Source: Sphingobacteriia bacterium
Lineage (GTDB): Bacteria > Bacteroidota > Bacteroidia > Chitinophagales > Chitinophagaceae
Reading direction: 5' to 3'
DNA length: 64,000 nucleotides
Assembly (NCBI GenBank): GCA_017304675.1
Contig: JAFKLS010000017.1
Coordinates: forward strand, 1 to 64,000
The notes below the pieces were generated by a model that made no database searches, was not told the DNA's origin, and saw nothing but the letters and a program-made list of their open reading frames with translations. A program made the position numbers and the translations under genes. Shown here piece after piece: positions 18,086 to 25,801 of the stretch. How positions within the stretch are numbered: the stretch's first letter is position 1; the number at the start of each line of letters is the position of its first letter.

Positions 18086-19048
18086 CTACATAACTGCCGC
18101 TCTGTTAATTCTATCATTTAATGTTTTCCCAAGTTGTTCATCAGGAAATTTTTCCACAATAATCAGTTCCACATCCATTTTATCTAATGCATAGAGAGAT
18201 GCATAGAGTTTTCTGGCAGCTTCTTCCAAACACATTTTTTCAGAAAGCTGTATATGATGATGAATATACTCAGGCAGGATGGTATGTTTTTTGAAAGTCA
18301 ACAATCCTAATCGCTTACCTCTGTTTATTTGTATCGTAGTTTTTACATCATCGCTTACCAGTAAAGGTTTATTTGGTGCATAATGTTTTGCTGACATTCC
18401 AGGTGTATGCAGAGGTTGATGTATGCCAGGTTGATGAAGCCTGATGCCCAATTCCTTCTCAATTAATTCAATACTAATAGCACCATGCCGGTAGAGTACG
18501 GGAGTATTCCCTTGTAATCCAATAATGGTAGATTCTATACCATTCAAACAAGGCCCACCATCTAATATAAGGCTTAAATCATTTTTAAAATAATCATATA
18601 CATGCTGTGCCGTAGTTGCACTTATTGCATTAGCAGGATTTGCACTGGGTGCACAAAGTGGAATACCGAATTTGTCAAGCAATTCTAAGGCTTTTACATG
18701 TTGGGGTATCCTAACTGCAACTGTATTCTGGCCTCCGGTAACAATGGAAGATATCATTTCGTTTTTCTCCAGTACAAGTGTAAGTGGGCCCGGTCAAAAC
18801 TTTTTAGCAATCATATATGCTGTTTCAGGTATATTTTTAGCTACCAAAGAAAGCTGGTCTATAGAAAAGAGGTGCACTATAAGAGGGTTATGCGCAGGTC
18901 TTTTTTTAATGGAAAAAATTTTTTGAATTGCTTTATCACTAAATATGTTCGCGGCTAATCCGTACACTGTTTCTGTTGGTAAACCGATAATATCATCGTG
19001 TAAAAGCACTTCAATTGCTTCATAGATATCTGTAGATAATACTGCCAT
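18086..19048 (-). pseudogene. Sua5/YrdC/YwlC-type threonylcarbamoyl-AMP synthase interrupted by an in-frame TGA
   Basis: Read through, the gene encodes about 320 residues: a YrdC domain with IGLPTETVYGL, KKRPAHNPL, VAVRIP and PSANPANA, then a Sua5 C-terminal domain with HTPGMSAKHYAPNKP. This enzyme makes threonylcarbamoyl-AMP for tRNA t6A. Codon 85 (18794-18796) is TGA where the family has Trp in the FWPGPLTLV motif; both flanks are in the same frame with no indel, so one G-to-A change explains it. TGA is a normal stop elsewhere in the window (24294, 35874). The next base is C, a leaky context. The start is the ATG at 19048, two bases after the DUF6671 stop. Since t6A is usually essential, sequencing error, readthrough or a second copy elsewhere are all possible. 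Confidence 0.85.
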
Positions 19049-19050
19049 AA

Positions 19051-19911
19051 TTAAGGATTGCAATGATTACAGGTTGCAGGGTCTGCTTTTTGAATATGGT
19101 GAGGAAAAAATGTTTCTTTCCGGTGCCCGCATTTTTCGCATAAAAAAGTATAACTGTATATACTATTGGTTGGCTGGCCGCATACACTGCAGGGGAGCCC
19201 GGTATTGGCTTTAACTACATCAAATCCCGGTGCTGTGCAAACCGGGCAAGTTGAGGCTATTTTTTGAATTAGTTTTTTTGCCGCTTCTTGTATAACATTC
19301 ATGCGGGTAGGGTTATAAAGGGCCCGCATATCTGTTTCAACAAATACAGTCCCGAATTTTCTTTGATAGTCTTCAAAAAAATTCAGCAATTCATGCCATG
19401 CTGTAATTCCTTTTATACAGTTATCCTTAGAATCTTTTGTAGGTCTTATAATCAAAGCATGAGAAGGGAACAACACTTTTTTAGCAAAAGAATACAAAGC
19501 ATCGATTGATGTAATGTACGACCCGGAAAAATTCGTAGACATACTTATTTCCCTTACTACGATTTGAAGGCTGTTTTTTGAATCAATCAACACCAATAGC
19601 TCATCATCTGCAGAAATAAAAAATAAAGAAGGGTGAGGGCCAAATGAACCCTCACTAGCTATTGCAAGATCAAAGCCTTCTTTGTCCATTGCAGATTTAC
19701 ACTTTGCAATTACCGTATTTAAAGGATCGTCTGTTCGTTCAACCTCTCCGCTAAACGTGCCAAAAACGTCCGTATCAAAATGCTCTGTTGTACTGCATAA
19801 AACACCTAAATTGTTTTCTAACAATGGCTGTAAAACCTTTTCTTTTTTATGTTTGGTAACAATAAGGAGTTTTCTCCCTTTAAAGACTGGGTTTGGTTGG
19901 CTCGTTATCAA
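19051..19911 (-). CDS. DUF6671-like zinc-ribbon protein
   Basis: 286 residues. The N-terminal part (FKGRKLLIVTKHKKE, later SEGSFGPHPS) looks like a DUF6671-type domain of unknown function. The C-terminal 80 residues hold four CxxC knuckles (CPVC, CSVC, CEKC, CNHC), a pair of zinc ribbons. No ATG precedes the conserved start, so TTG at 19911 is the most likely initiator; it overlaps the upstream small gene by 32 bases, which suggests translational coupling. The interrupted Sua5 gene begins two bases after its stop. Function is unknown; zinc ribbons beside a tRNA-modification gene might hint at nucleic-acid binding, but that is speculation. Confidence 0.7.
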   Translation of the reverse strand: MITSQPNPVFKGRKLLIVTKHKKEKVLQPLLENNLGVLCSTTEHFDTDVFGTFSGEVERTDDPLNTVIAKCKSAMDKEGFDLAIASEGSFGPHPSLFFISADDELLVLIDSKNSLQIVVREISMSTNFSGSYITSIDALYSFAKKVLFPSHALIIRPTKDSKDNCIKGITAWHELLNFFEDYQRKFGTVFVETDMRALYNPTRMNVIQEAAKKLIQKIASTCPVCTAPGFDVVKANTGLPCSVCGQPTNSIYSYTFLCEKCGHRKETFFPHHIQKADPATCNHCNP

Positions 19912-20185
19912 TCAATTCAATTTTAATGATACTGTGGATAGACAAATTTTGATTATGCTTATTGGCTTCAGCAATAATTTCTTTTAGAAGTTCTCCTGAA
20001 ATTTTCAACTCAGCAATCCTTCTCTCGCTTCTGGAAATATCAGCATTCACATCTAATTCTTTCCGGCTGAATATTTCCAGGTCATGGTAATTTATTTTGT
20101 AGTTGAGAAGAGATGATACAAGTTTCAACGCTTCCTGAGAGTTGAAGGTACCTTCTATTAATACCAATTCGGTGGTTTGTTTCAT
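19880..20185 (-). CDS. Small alpha-helical protein of unknown function (paralogue of 20189-20434)
   Basis: 101 residues, no signal peptide. It starts with a short strand-rich segment and the motif GTFNSQEALKLVSSLL, then a charged helix with heptad character (SRSERRIAELKISGELLKEI). The pattern G(T/S)FN..(E/D)A...(V/L)...(L/I) and the (E/K)RRI.EL helix also occur in the protein encoded just upstream, so the two are diverged tandem duplicates. It lies 3 bases after that gene's stop and overlaps the DUF6671 gene. I do not recognise the family. Confidence 0.65.
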   Translation of the reverse strand: MKQTTELVLIEGTFNSQEALKLVSSLLNYKINYHDLEIFSRKELDVNADISRSERRIAELKISGELLKEIIAEANKHNQNLSIHSIIKIELIDNEPTKPSL

Positions 20186-20188
20186 AAA

Positions 20189-20434
20189 TTAACTGGTTAA
20201 TTCAACAGAGCAGTTGATGGTAATTTTTTGTGATTGCTGTTGAATAAAACTTCTCATTTCGAATAAGTAATTCTGGAGTTCTTTTATTCTCTTTTCTCTC
20301 ATTTTAATATCTTCTTCATTTTGGGAATTATGAATCTTTGCTTCATGAAATTCTATCTTTATATGAATAATACGGGTTAGAATTTCAATAGCATCTTTCG
20401 GATTAAATGATCCATTAATGATAGACATATTCAT
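20189..20434 (-). CDS. Small alpha-helical protein of unknown function (paralogue of 19880-20185)
   Basis: 81 residues, starting MNMSIINGSFNPKDAIEI (ATG codons at positions 1 and 3 are both possible). A predicted coiled-coil helix (EEDIKMREKRIKELQNYLFE) and a final beta-like segment (KITINCSVEL) follow. It is a paralogue of the downstream 101-residue protein and begins 8 bases after the icd stop, so it is cotranscribed with icd. Function unknown; small helical proteins in pairs often form hetero-oligomers, but nothing here proves it. Confidence 0.65.
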   Translation of the reverse strand: MNMSIINGSFNPKDAIEILTRIIHIKIEFHEAKIHNSQNEEDIKMREKRIKELQNYLFEMRSFIQQQSQKITINCSVELTS

Positions 20435-20442
20435 AACGTTTT

Positions 20443-21879
20443 TTATTGGCCTTGACCCAGAGAAAATGCTTCAATTCCATTGAAGGCATATAGATTCTCT
20501 GTTTTAATAGTATCGATATTTTCAGAAATTGAGTTTTGTAATAAAGCAATAATGTGCTCTTTAGTTATCTTTTCGCCGGCTATTGGTTTAAATCGGCATC
20601 TCCAATGATCTGTACAGAATGTTTCTCTAAACCCATCTGGCCATACTTTAATACCTCTGTTGGTAATCATCGAAAGTTTTATGTTAGGTAGCTCAATTTT
20701 TTTCATCAATACAGCGAGTTCATTGGCGTTTGTTTCTCTCCAATGTACAAATACATCTACCCCTACCAACTCTTTTTGGGCCTGTTCTTTCCTCTTATAG
20801 GCAGGAAGTTGCAGTGTAATGTTTTTATTATAGATTACCTCCTTTAAAGCAATTGGTTTCTTGCCAAGATTGGAGATTACTGCATCGGCGAAAGCCTGAG
20901 TTCCAAGTTTCTCTTTACTGGTACCTTCTTTATAAATATCATAAGTATGTAACCCATCTTCAATTGTTTTCAACCAGGCATTCTCAATATTTTCTGCAAT
21001 ATCTGTCTGACCGATATGTGCAAGCATCAATATAGCTCCATGTAGCAATCCGGAAGGATTTGCCTTATCCTGACCTGCGATTCTTGGAGCAGACCCGTGT
21101 ATTGCTTCAAACATAGCGCATTCCTCCCCTATGTTCGCAGAACCGGCCAATCCTACCGAGCCAGCAATCTGAGCAGCTACATCAGATAGTATATCACCGT
21201 AAAGATTGGGCATAACAATTACATCAAAAGCTTCTGGAGTATCGGCAAGTTTAGCAGCCCCGATATCAATAATCCAATGTTCATGCTGGATGTCTGGATA
21301 TAATGGCGCTATTTCATCAAATACCTTATGAAAGAGCCCGTCTGTTTGCTTCATAATATTATCTTTCGTAAAGCAGGTAACTTTTTTCCTACCATATTGC
21401 CTAGCATACTCGAAAGCATATCTTATTATTTTTTCACAGCCGGGTCTGCTTATCAATTTCAGGCATTGAACAACTTCATCTGTTTGCTGATGTTCAATTC
21501 CTGCATAAAGGTCTTCCTCATTCTCCCGAATAATTATTAAATCCATTTTAGGATGCTTTGTTTGCACAAAAGGATGCAGGCTCATGCAAGGCCTCACATT
21601 AGCGTAGAGGCCTAAAAATTTTCGGGTGGTTACATTAAGACTTTTATAGCCACCCCCTTGCGGCGTAGTGATGGGAGCCTTAAGAAAAATTTTATTTTTC
21701 CGAATAATATCCCAGGCATCTTTCGCAATACCGGATGTGTTTCCTGATAAATAGACTTTTTCGCCCACTTCAATTTCATCAATCTCCAATTCGGCACCGG
21801 CGGCTTTCAAGATTTTTAAAGTTGCTTCCATAATTTCGGGGCCAATACCATCTCCCCGGGCTACAGTAATTCTTTGCAT
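20443..21879 (-). CDS. icd: NADP-dependent isocitrate dehydrogenase (long, Thermus/Rickettsia-like type)
   Basis: 478 residues. It converts isocitrate to 2-oxoglutarate in the TCA cycle, in the cytoplasm. Dehydrogenase signatures are ARGDGIGPEIM at 6-16, the substrate-binding SLNVTTRKFLGLYANVRP around 79-97, IIIRENEEDLYAGIE around 115-130, the NLYGDILSD metal-binding motif and the cofactor-binding AIHGSAPRIAGQDKANP. A C-terminal domain of about 120 residues beyond the usual fold marks the longer IDH subgroup. First gene of a five-gene minus-strand operon. A LysR regulator diverges from it with an 86-base gap and may control it. NADP preference is inferred from subgroup resemblance. Confidence 0.9.
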   Translation of the reverse strand: MQRITVARGDGIGPEIMEATLKILKAAGAELEIDEIEVGEKVYLSGNTSGIAKDAWDIIRKNKIFLKAPITTPQGGGYKSLNVTTRKFLGLYANVRPCMSLHPFVQTKHPKMDLIIIRENEEDLYAGIEHQQTDEVVQCLKLISRPGCEKIIRYAFEYARQYGRKKVTCFTKDNIMKQTDGLFHKVFDEIAPLYPDIQHEHWIIDIGAAKLADTPEAFDVIVMPNLYGDILSDVAAQIAGSVGLAGSANIGEECAMFEAIHGSAPRIAGQDKANPSGLLHGAILMLAHIGQTDIAENIENAWLKTIEDGLHTYDIYKEGTSKEKLGTQAFADAVISNLGKKPIALKEVIYNKNITLQLPAYKRKEQAQKELVGVDVFVHWRETNANELAVLMKKIELPNIKLSMITNRGIKVWPDGFRETFCTDHWRCRFKPIAGEKITKEHIIALLQNSISENIDTIKTENLYAFNGIEAFSLGQGQ

Positions 21880-21912
21880 ATTATTTTATTATTTCTATGC
21901 AAAACTGTAATA

Positions 21913-21922
21913 ATGATATCAT
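21913..21922. promoter_or_regulatory. Palindrome in the icd/LysR divergent promoter region
   Basis: ATGATATCAT is a perfect 10-bp palindrome in the middle of the 86-base gap between the divergent icd and LysR genes. The position fits a shared operator, but the classical T-N11-A spacing of LysR boxes is not clearly met, so this is a candidate only. Confidence 0.35.
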
Positions 21923-21965
21923 ATATTTTTATTTATCTTTATTATTAAAATCATAAACAAAATTT

Positions 21966-22889
21966 ATGAATTACACTTTACACCAACTCCAGGTTTTTAT
22001 TAAAATAGCTGAAACAGAAAGTATCACTAAGGCTGCTGAAGACTTACATTTAACACAACCAGCAGTGTCTATTCAATTAAAAAATTTTCAGGATCAATTC
22101 GATATCCCGTTAACAGAAGTAGTGGGAAGAAAATTATTCATTACCGATTTCGGTAAAGAAATAGCACAAGCTGCACAGAAAATACTCAATGAAGCTGAGA
22201 ATATAAATTTAAAAACCTTAGCATATAAAGGCAAATTAACAGGGAAGCTGAAAATATCAGTCGTATCCACCGGCAAATACGTAATCCCCTATTTTCTAAC
22301 AGACTTCCTTAAAATACATGATGGGATTGAATTGCAGATGGATGTTACCAATAAAGCCAAAGTCATTGAAACATTAGAAAAGAATGAGGTAGATTTTTCA
22401 CTGGTTTCGGTACTGCCTACTCATTTACAAATTAATAAAGTAGAACTAATGCAAAACAAATTGTTTTTGGTAGGTAATTCCTCTATCAAAAGCAGACAAA
22501 AAATATATGACAAGTCTTTATTTAAAGATTTGCCAATCATTTACAGGGAGCAAGGCTCAGGTACGCGATATATAATGGAAAAATTCCTGGAAAAAAATGG
22601 GATACAAGTAAAAAAGAAAATGGAATTAGCCACTAACGAAGCCGTTAAACAGGCACTAATCGCAGGCCTGGGCTATTCAATCATGCCTTTAATTGGTATA
22701 AAGAATGAATTAAATATCGGCGACCTTAAGATTATACCTGTTAAAGGTTTGCCCATAAAATCAGTTTGGAACCTGATCTGGCTGAAAGGTAAAAAGTTCT
22801 CTCCTGCTGCTGATTCGTATCTGAAATATATACAAAAAGAAAAAAATAGAATTATTATAGACAAATTTGATTGGTTCGAAAAATATTAA
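21966..22889 (+). CDS. LysR-family transcriptional regulator
   Basis: 307 residues. Residues 1-65 are the winged helix-turn-helix (LHQLQVFIKIAETESITKAAE, LTQPAVSIQLKNFQ, LFITDFGKE). Residues about 90-295 form the LysR substrate-binding domain (GKLKISVVSTGKYVIPYFL, DFSLVSVLP, YREQGSGTRYIME, ALIAGLGYSIMPL). The GSGTR and GLGYSIMP motifs resemble the CysL/CbbR branch. It diverges from icd, the usual layout for a LysR protein and its target, and lies upstream of the photolyase operon, which is a second possible target. The inducer is unknown. Confidence 0.92.
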   Translation: MNYTLHQLQVFIKIAETESITKAAEDLHLTQPAVSIQLKNFQDQFDIPLTEVVGRKLFITDFGKEIAQAAQKILNEAENINLKTLAYKGKLTGKLKISVVSTGKYVIPYFLTDFLKIHDGIELQMDVTNKAKVIETLEKNEVDFSLVSVLPTHLQINKVELMQNKLFLVGNSSIKSRQKIYDKSLFKDLPIIYREQGSGTRYIMEKFLEKNGIQVKKKMELATNEAVKQALIAGLGYSIMPLIGIKNELNIGDLKIIPVKGLPIKSVWNLIWLKGKKFSPAADSYLKYIQKEKNRIIIDKFDWFEKY

Positions 22890-23131
22890 ACTATCAGTTT
22901 TAAAATTAGTATAAGAGAAATTAAATAGAACTGTTTTTAATTTATTGTTTATCCATAATGTACAGTAGTTGTTTAAATGATTTGTAGGGCAGTGAATTCT
23001 TTTTAGTTGAATATAATTGGTAAGATGGAGCTTTATTAAAAAATTTTGGGGAGGGGGAATATTGAAACACAATTCCTTTGGCAATTATTGCATTAATGTA
23101 AACAAAAAGGTTGCTGCTTTGTTATAGAGAC

Positions 23132-23815
23132 ATGAATTATTTAATTGCAGGCAGTAGCGGCATTGGCGATGCACTGGCGCATCAGCTCTCAGATGATAAC
23201 AGGGTGTATGCTACATATTATCAACAACCCAAGCAAGATACTTTTAATATATCTTATCATTATTGGGACGCATTTGCCAACGAAATGAATCTTGATTTTT
23301 TGCCAGATAGTTTGGATGGGTTGGCTTACTGTGTAGGCGCCATTCAATTGAAACCATTTACAAAAATTCAACCACAGGATTTATTAACGGATTACCAGTT
23401 GCAGTTGGTTGGAGCTTTTAAAATGATTCAATATTGTTTACCAAAACTGCGGATGAGCAAAAAGGCATCAATTGTTTTGTTTAGCACTGTTGCAGTACAA
23501 AGTGGCTTTACGTTTCATAGCCTTATCAGTGCCAGCAAAGGGGCTGTGGAAGGATTAACCAGATCATTAGCTGCAGAGCTGGCTCCGGGCATCAGGGTAA
23601 ATTGTATAGCACCCTCCCTTACCCATACTCCTTTAACACATACCCTTCTTAATACACAGGATAAAAACAATCTTCACGCTCAAAGGCATCCCTTAAAAAG
23701 GATTGGTACACCTGCAGATATTGCTAATGCCGCAGCTTTTTTATTAAGTGAGCAGAGCAGTTGGGTAACTGGCCAGGTATTTCATATTGATGGGGGAATC
23801 GGACAACTCAGATAA
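23132..23815 (+). CDS. SDR-family protein lacking the catalytic tyrosine
   Basis: 227 residues from ATG at 23132; a TTG at 23111 would add seven non-conserved residues and is rejected. Rossmann fold with the nucleotide-binding AGSSGIGDALA at the N-terminus, LAYCVGAIQ in place of the usual NNAG, and a C-terminal ITGQ-like WVTGQVFHIDGG. At the active site the expected YSASK reads ISASK: the Lys is kept but Tyr is Ile. It may therefore bind a dinucleotide without normal redox catalysis. First gene of the six-gene photolyase operon; six bases before the flavin reductase gene. Confidence 0.85.
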   Translation: MNYLIAGSSGIGDALAHQLSDDNRVYATYYQQPKQDTFNISYHYWDAFANEMNLDFLPDSLDGLAYCVGAIQLKPFTKIQPQDLLTDYQLQLVGAFKMIQYCLPKLRMSKKASIVLFSTVAVQSGFTFHSLISASKGAVEGLTRSLAAELAPGIRVNCIAPSLTHTPLTHTLLNTQDKNNLHAQRHPLKRIGTPADIANAAAFLLSEQSSWVTGQVFHIDGGIGQLR

Positions 23816-23820
23816 AACGC

Positions 23821-24294
23821 ATGAAAAAGCCCTGGAATATTATTAACCTGCCAGTTTACAGTCTTGCAACTTATAACGGCGATCAAATGAACATGAACAT
23901 TTGTACATATGTTAGTTCAGTGAGTATGCACCCTAAGAAATATATGATTGCACTCTACAGGGGCACTAAAACCCTGCAAAACATGGTTGAAACTGAAATA
24001 GCAGTTTTGCAATTGCTAAGTGCGCAACAATATCGTTTAATACAAGTTTTGGGGAGAAAAAGCGGATATACTTATGATAAGAGGGCTTATTTAAATAAAA
24101 AACTGCTGTTGGAATTCTGGAAAGATTACCCCGTTTTAAAAAATACAAGTGCAAGGTTATTATTGCATAAAGAGTCGTCTATGGCATGTGGAGATCACGT
24201 TCTATTCTTATTTAATGTTTTAAGTACAGCGTCTTACACAACAGATTATTTAACCATAGACACTTTGCGCGAACATAAAAAAATAAGTATATGA
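23821..24294 (+). CDS. Flavin reductase-like FMN-binding protein
   Basis: 157 residues, no signal peptide. Split-barrel flavin-binding pattern: MNICTYVSSVSMHPKKYMIALYRGTKTLQNM near 22-55 matches the flavin reductase-like domain (N/M-x-T, S-x-x-P/M-x-x, K-x-x-x-N). Such proteins reduce or hold FMN/FAD. Its stop overlaps the next start by four bases (ATGA), so translation is coupled to the DUF2805 gene. In this operon it could supply reduced flavin to the two photolyase-like proteins; that role is inferred. Confidence 0.82.
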   Translation: MKKPWNIINLPVYSLATYNGDQMNMNICTYVSSVSMHPKKYMIALYRGTKTLQNMVETEIAVLQLLSAQQYRLIQVLGRKSGYTYDKRAYLNKKLLLEFWKDYPVLKNTSARLLLHKESSMACGDHVLFLFNVLSTASYTTDYLTIDTLREHKKISI

Positions 24295-24560
24295 CTCAGG
24301 AAATGCTGGATAGAATTATTGAGATGGCCTGGGAAGACAGAACGCCTTTTAAGGCAATAGCATTTCAATTTGAATTGAGTGAAGCAGCTGTTATCAGATT
24401 AATGCGAAAACATTTACGAAAAACCAGTTTTGTATTATGGCGCAAAAGAGTAAAATCTGGTAATGGAAAAAAGTATGAAATAAATAGAAATAAAAATGCC
24501 ATCAGATTCAAAAGTAAAATGCAAAGAACAATTACGCTTAATAAAATAAGTAAACGCTGA
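24291..24560 (+). CDS. DUF2805 / TIGR03643 family small protein
   Basis: 89 residues, strongly basic. Residues 1-57 are a compact helical domain (MLDRIIEMAWEDRTPF, FELSEAAVIRLMRKHL, SFVLWRKRV) matching DUF2805, with helix-turn-helix-like spacing. The tail (58-89) is rich in Lys, Arg and Asn and might bind nucleic acid. DUF2805 genes are commonly found next to photolyase/cryptochrome genes; that agrees with the context here. Overlaps the flavin reductase gene by four bases and is followed four bases later by the FAD-domain protein. No biochemical role is known to me. Confidence 0.82.
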   Translation: MTQEMLDRIIEMAWEDRTPFKAIAFQFELSEAAVIRLMRKHLRKTSFVLWRKRVKSGNGKKYEINRNKNAIRFKSKMQRTITLNKISKR

Positions 24561-24564
24561 TCGT

Positions 24565-25683
24565 ATGTTTCCAACAGAGCTTTATGCAATTAACCGAAAG
24601 ATACACGAAATAGACCCCATTGAATACAGCAGAACAAGAAATTTCTTAAATGGTTCTGTTACACAGTTATCCCCTTATATCTCCAGAGGTTTCATCAATA
24701 CAAAACAAGTATTAAACAGCTTATGCCAAAGGGGTTATCAGTTGGAATCCCTCATACCTTTTATTAAAGAATTGGCGTGGCGAGAATATTTCCAGCGCAC
24801 TTGGTGTTTTTTAGAAGATAAGTTATGTGATGATATTAAAAAGCCACAGGCCCAATGTGAACATCACTTAATCAGTAAAAATTTAATTAATGCCTGTACA
24901 GGTATAACTGCTGTAGATGAAGCTATACAGCAATTATACGAAACAGGTTATATGCATAATCATATGCGAATGTATGTAGCGAGTATCGCCTGTAATATCG
25001 GGAGAGCACATTGGATGCTTCCGGCAAAGTGGATGTATTATCACCTATTAGATGCAGATTGGGCTAGTAATGTATGTAGCTGGCAATGGGTGGCCGGCTG
25101 TTTCAGTAACAAAAAATATTATGCCAATCAAAACAATATCAATCACTACTGTTATACCCGGCAGCAACATACTTTTTTGGATGTGGAATACGAGCAACTC
25201 GTTAGGATGGAGATACCTGATATTTTAGCTGAGAATACCCATATAGAATTCAACAACTTATCCTTACACTCAAACGAACTCAGGCTCAACATTCAGCTAC
25301 CAACATATGTATATAATTTTTATAACCTTGATCATGCCTGGGACCCTCACATAAAAGCTAACAGAGTATTATTATGGGAGCCGAGTTTTTTGAAACGATT
25401 TCCGATAAGTATGAAGGTTTTAAATTTTGCTATGAATTTAGCTGCTAATATTCCAAACATACAATTCTTTGTAGGCGAGTTCGATTCCTTATATAAAATA
25501 GCTGGCTCTTCTGTTATTCATTATAAAGAACATCCCACAAACAGGCATTATAAAGGAACAGAGCATCAGAGAGTATGGCTGTTTCCAAATGTAGAAGGCT
25601 ATCATCATTCTTTTTCTGCTTATTGGAAACAATGCGAAAAACATTTAAGAAAATTCAATGAAAAAAACATATGCTCCTCATAA
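24565..25683 (+). CDS. Short photolyase/cryptochrome-like FAD-binding protein with reversed domain order
   Basis: 372 residues. Residues about 25-185 are a photolyase FAD-binding domain: [14 protein letters not shown] at 30-43, [11 protein letters not shown] at 66-76, [20 protein letters not shown] at 113-132 and [13 protein letters not shown] at 166-178. There is no N-terminal antenna-type Rossmann domain before it. Instead residues about 245-370 carry alternating strand/helix segments ([36 protein letters not shown]) that resemble that domain, so the order appears permuted. The canonical NNGGWQW reads NVCSWQW. Overlaps the DUF2256 gene by 26 bases. DNA-repair or light-sensing activity is unproven. 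Confidence 0.78.
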   Translation: MFPTELYAINRKIHEIDPIEYSRTRNFLNGSVTQLSPYISRGFINTKQVLNSLCQRGYQLESLIPFIKELAWREYFQRTWCFLEDKLCDDIKKPQAQCEHHLISKNLINACTGITAVDEAIQQLYETGYMHNHMRMYVASIACNIGRAHWMLPAKWMYYHLLDADWASNVCSWQWVAGCFSNKKYYANQNNINHYCYTRQQHTFLDVEYEQLVRMEIPDILAENTHIEFNNLSLHSNELRLNIQLPTYVYNFYNLDHAWDPHIKANRVLLWEPSFLKRFPISMKVLNFAMNLAANIPNIQFFVGEFDSLYKIAGSSVIHYKEHPTNRHYKGTEHQRVWLFPNVEGYHHSFSAYWKQCEKHLRKFNEKNICSS

Positions 25684-25801
25684 AATTTGCCCCGTATGCG
25701 GCAGAGCATTCACATGGAGGAAAAAATGGAGAAAAGTGTGGAGTGAAGTGAAATATTGCAGTGAAAGATGTAAAAGAAATAAAAAGAAACCCTTTGTATG
25801 A
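25658..25801 (+). CDS. DUF2256 small zinc-motif protein
   Basis: 47 residues, read directly from the sequence. It starts [20 protein letters not shown] and continues with [14 protein letters not shown] and a basic end. CPVC and CSERC give four Cys spaced as a zinc finger, the DUF2256 signature. The start lies inside the end of the FAD-domain gene (26-base overlap) and its stop overlaps the start of the PhrB-like gene by four bases (ATGA), so it is embedded in the operon and almost certainly translated. DUF2256 genes recur beside photolyase genes; function unknown. Confidence 0.85.
   Translation: MKKTYAPHKICPVCGRAFTWRKKWRKVWSEVKYCSERCKRNKKKPFV

Noticed and set aside
24291..24560. Toxin-antitoxin module in the small DUF2805 and DUF2256 genes
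   Set aside because: The two genes are not adjacent, match known non-toxin families and belong to the photolyase operon.
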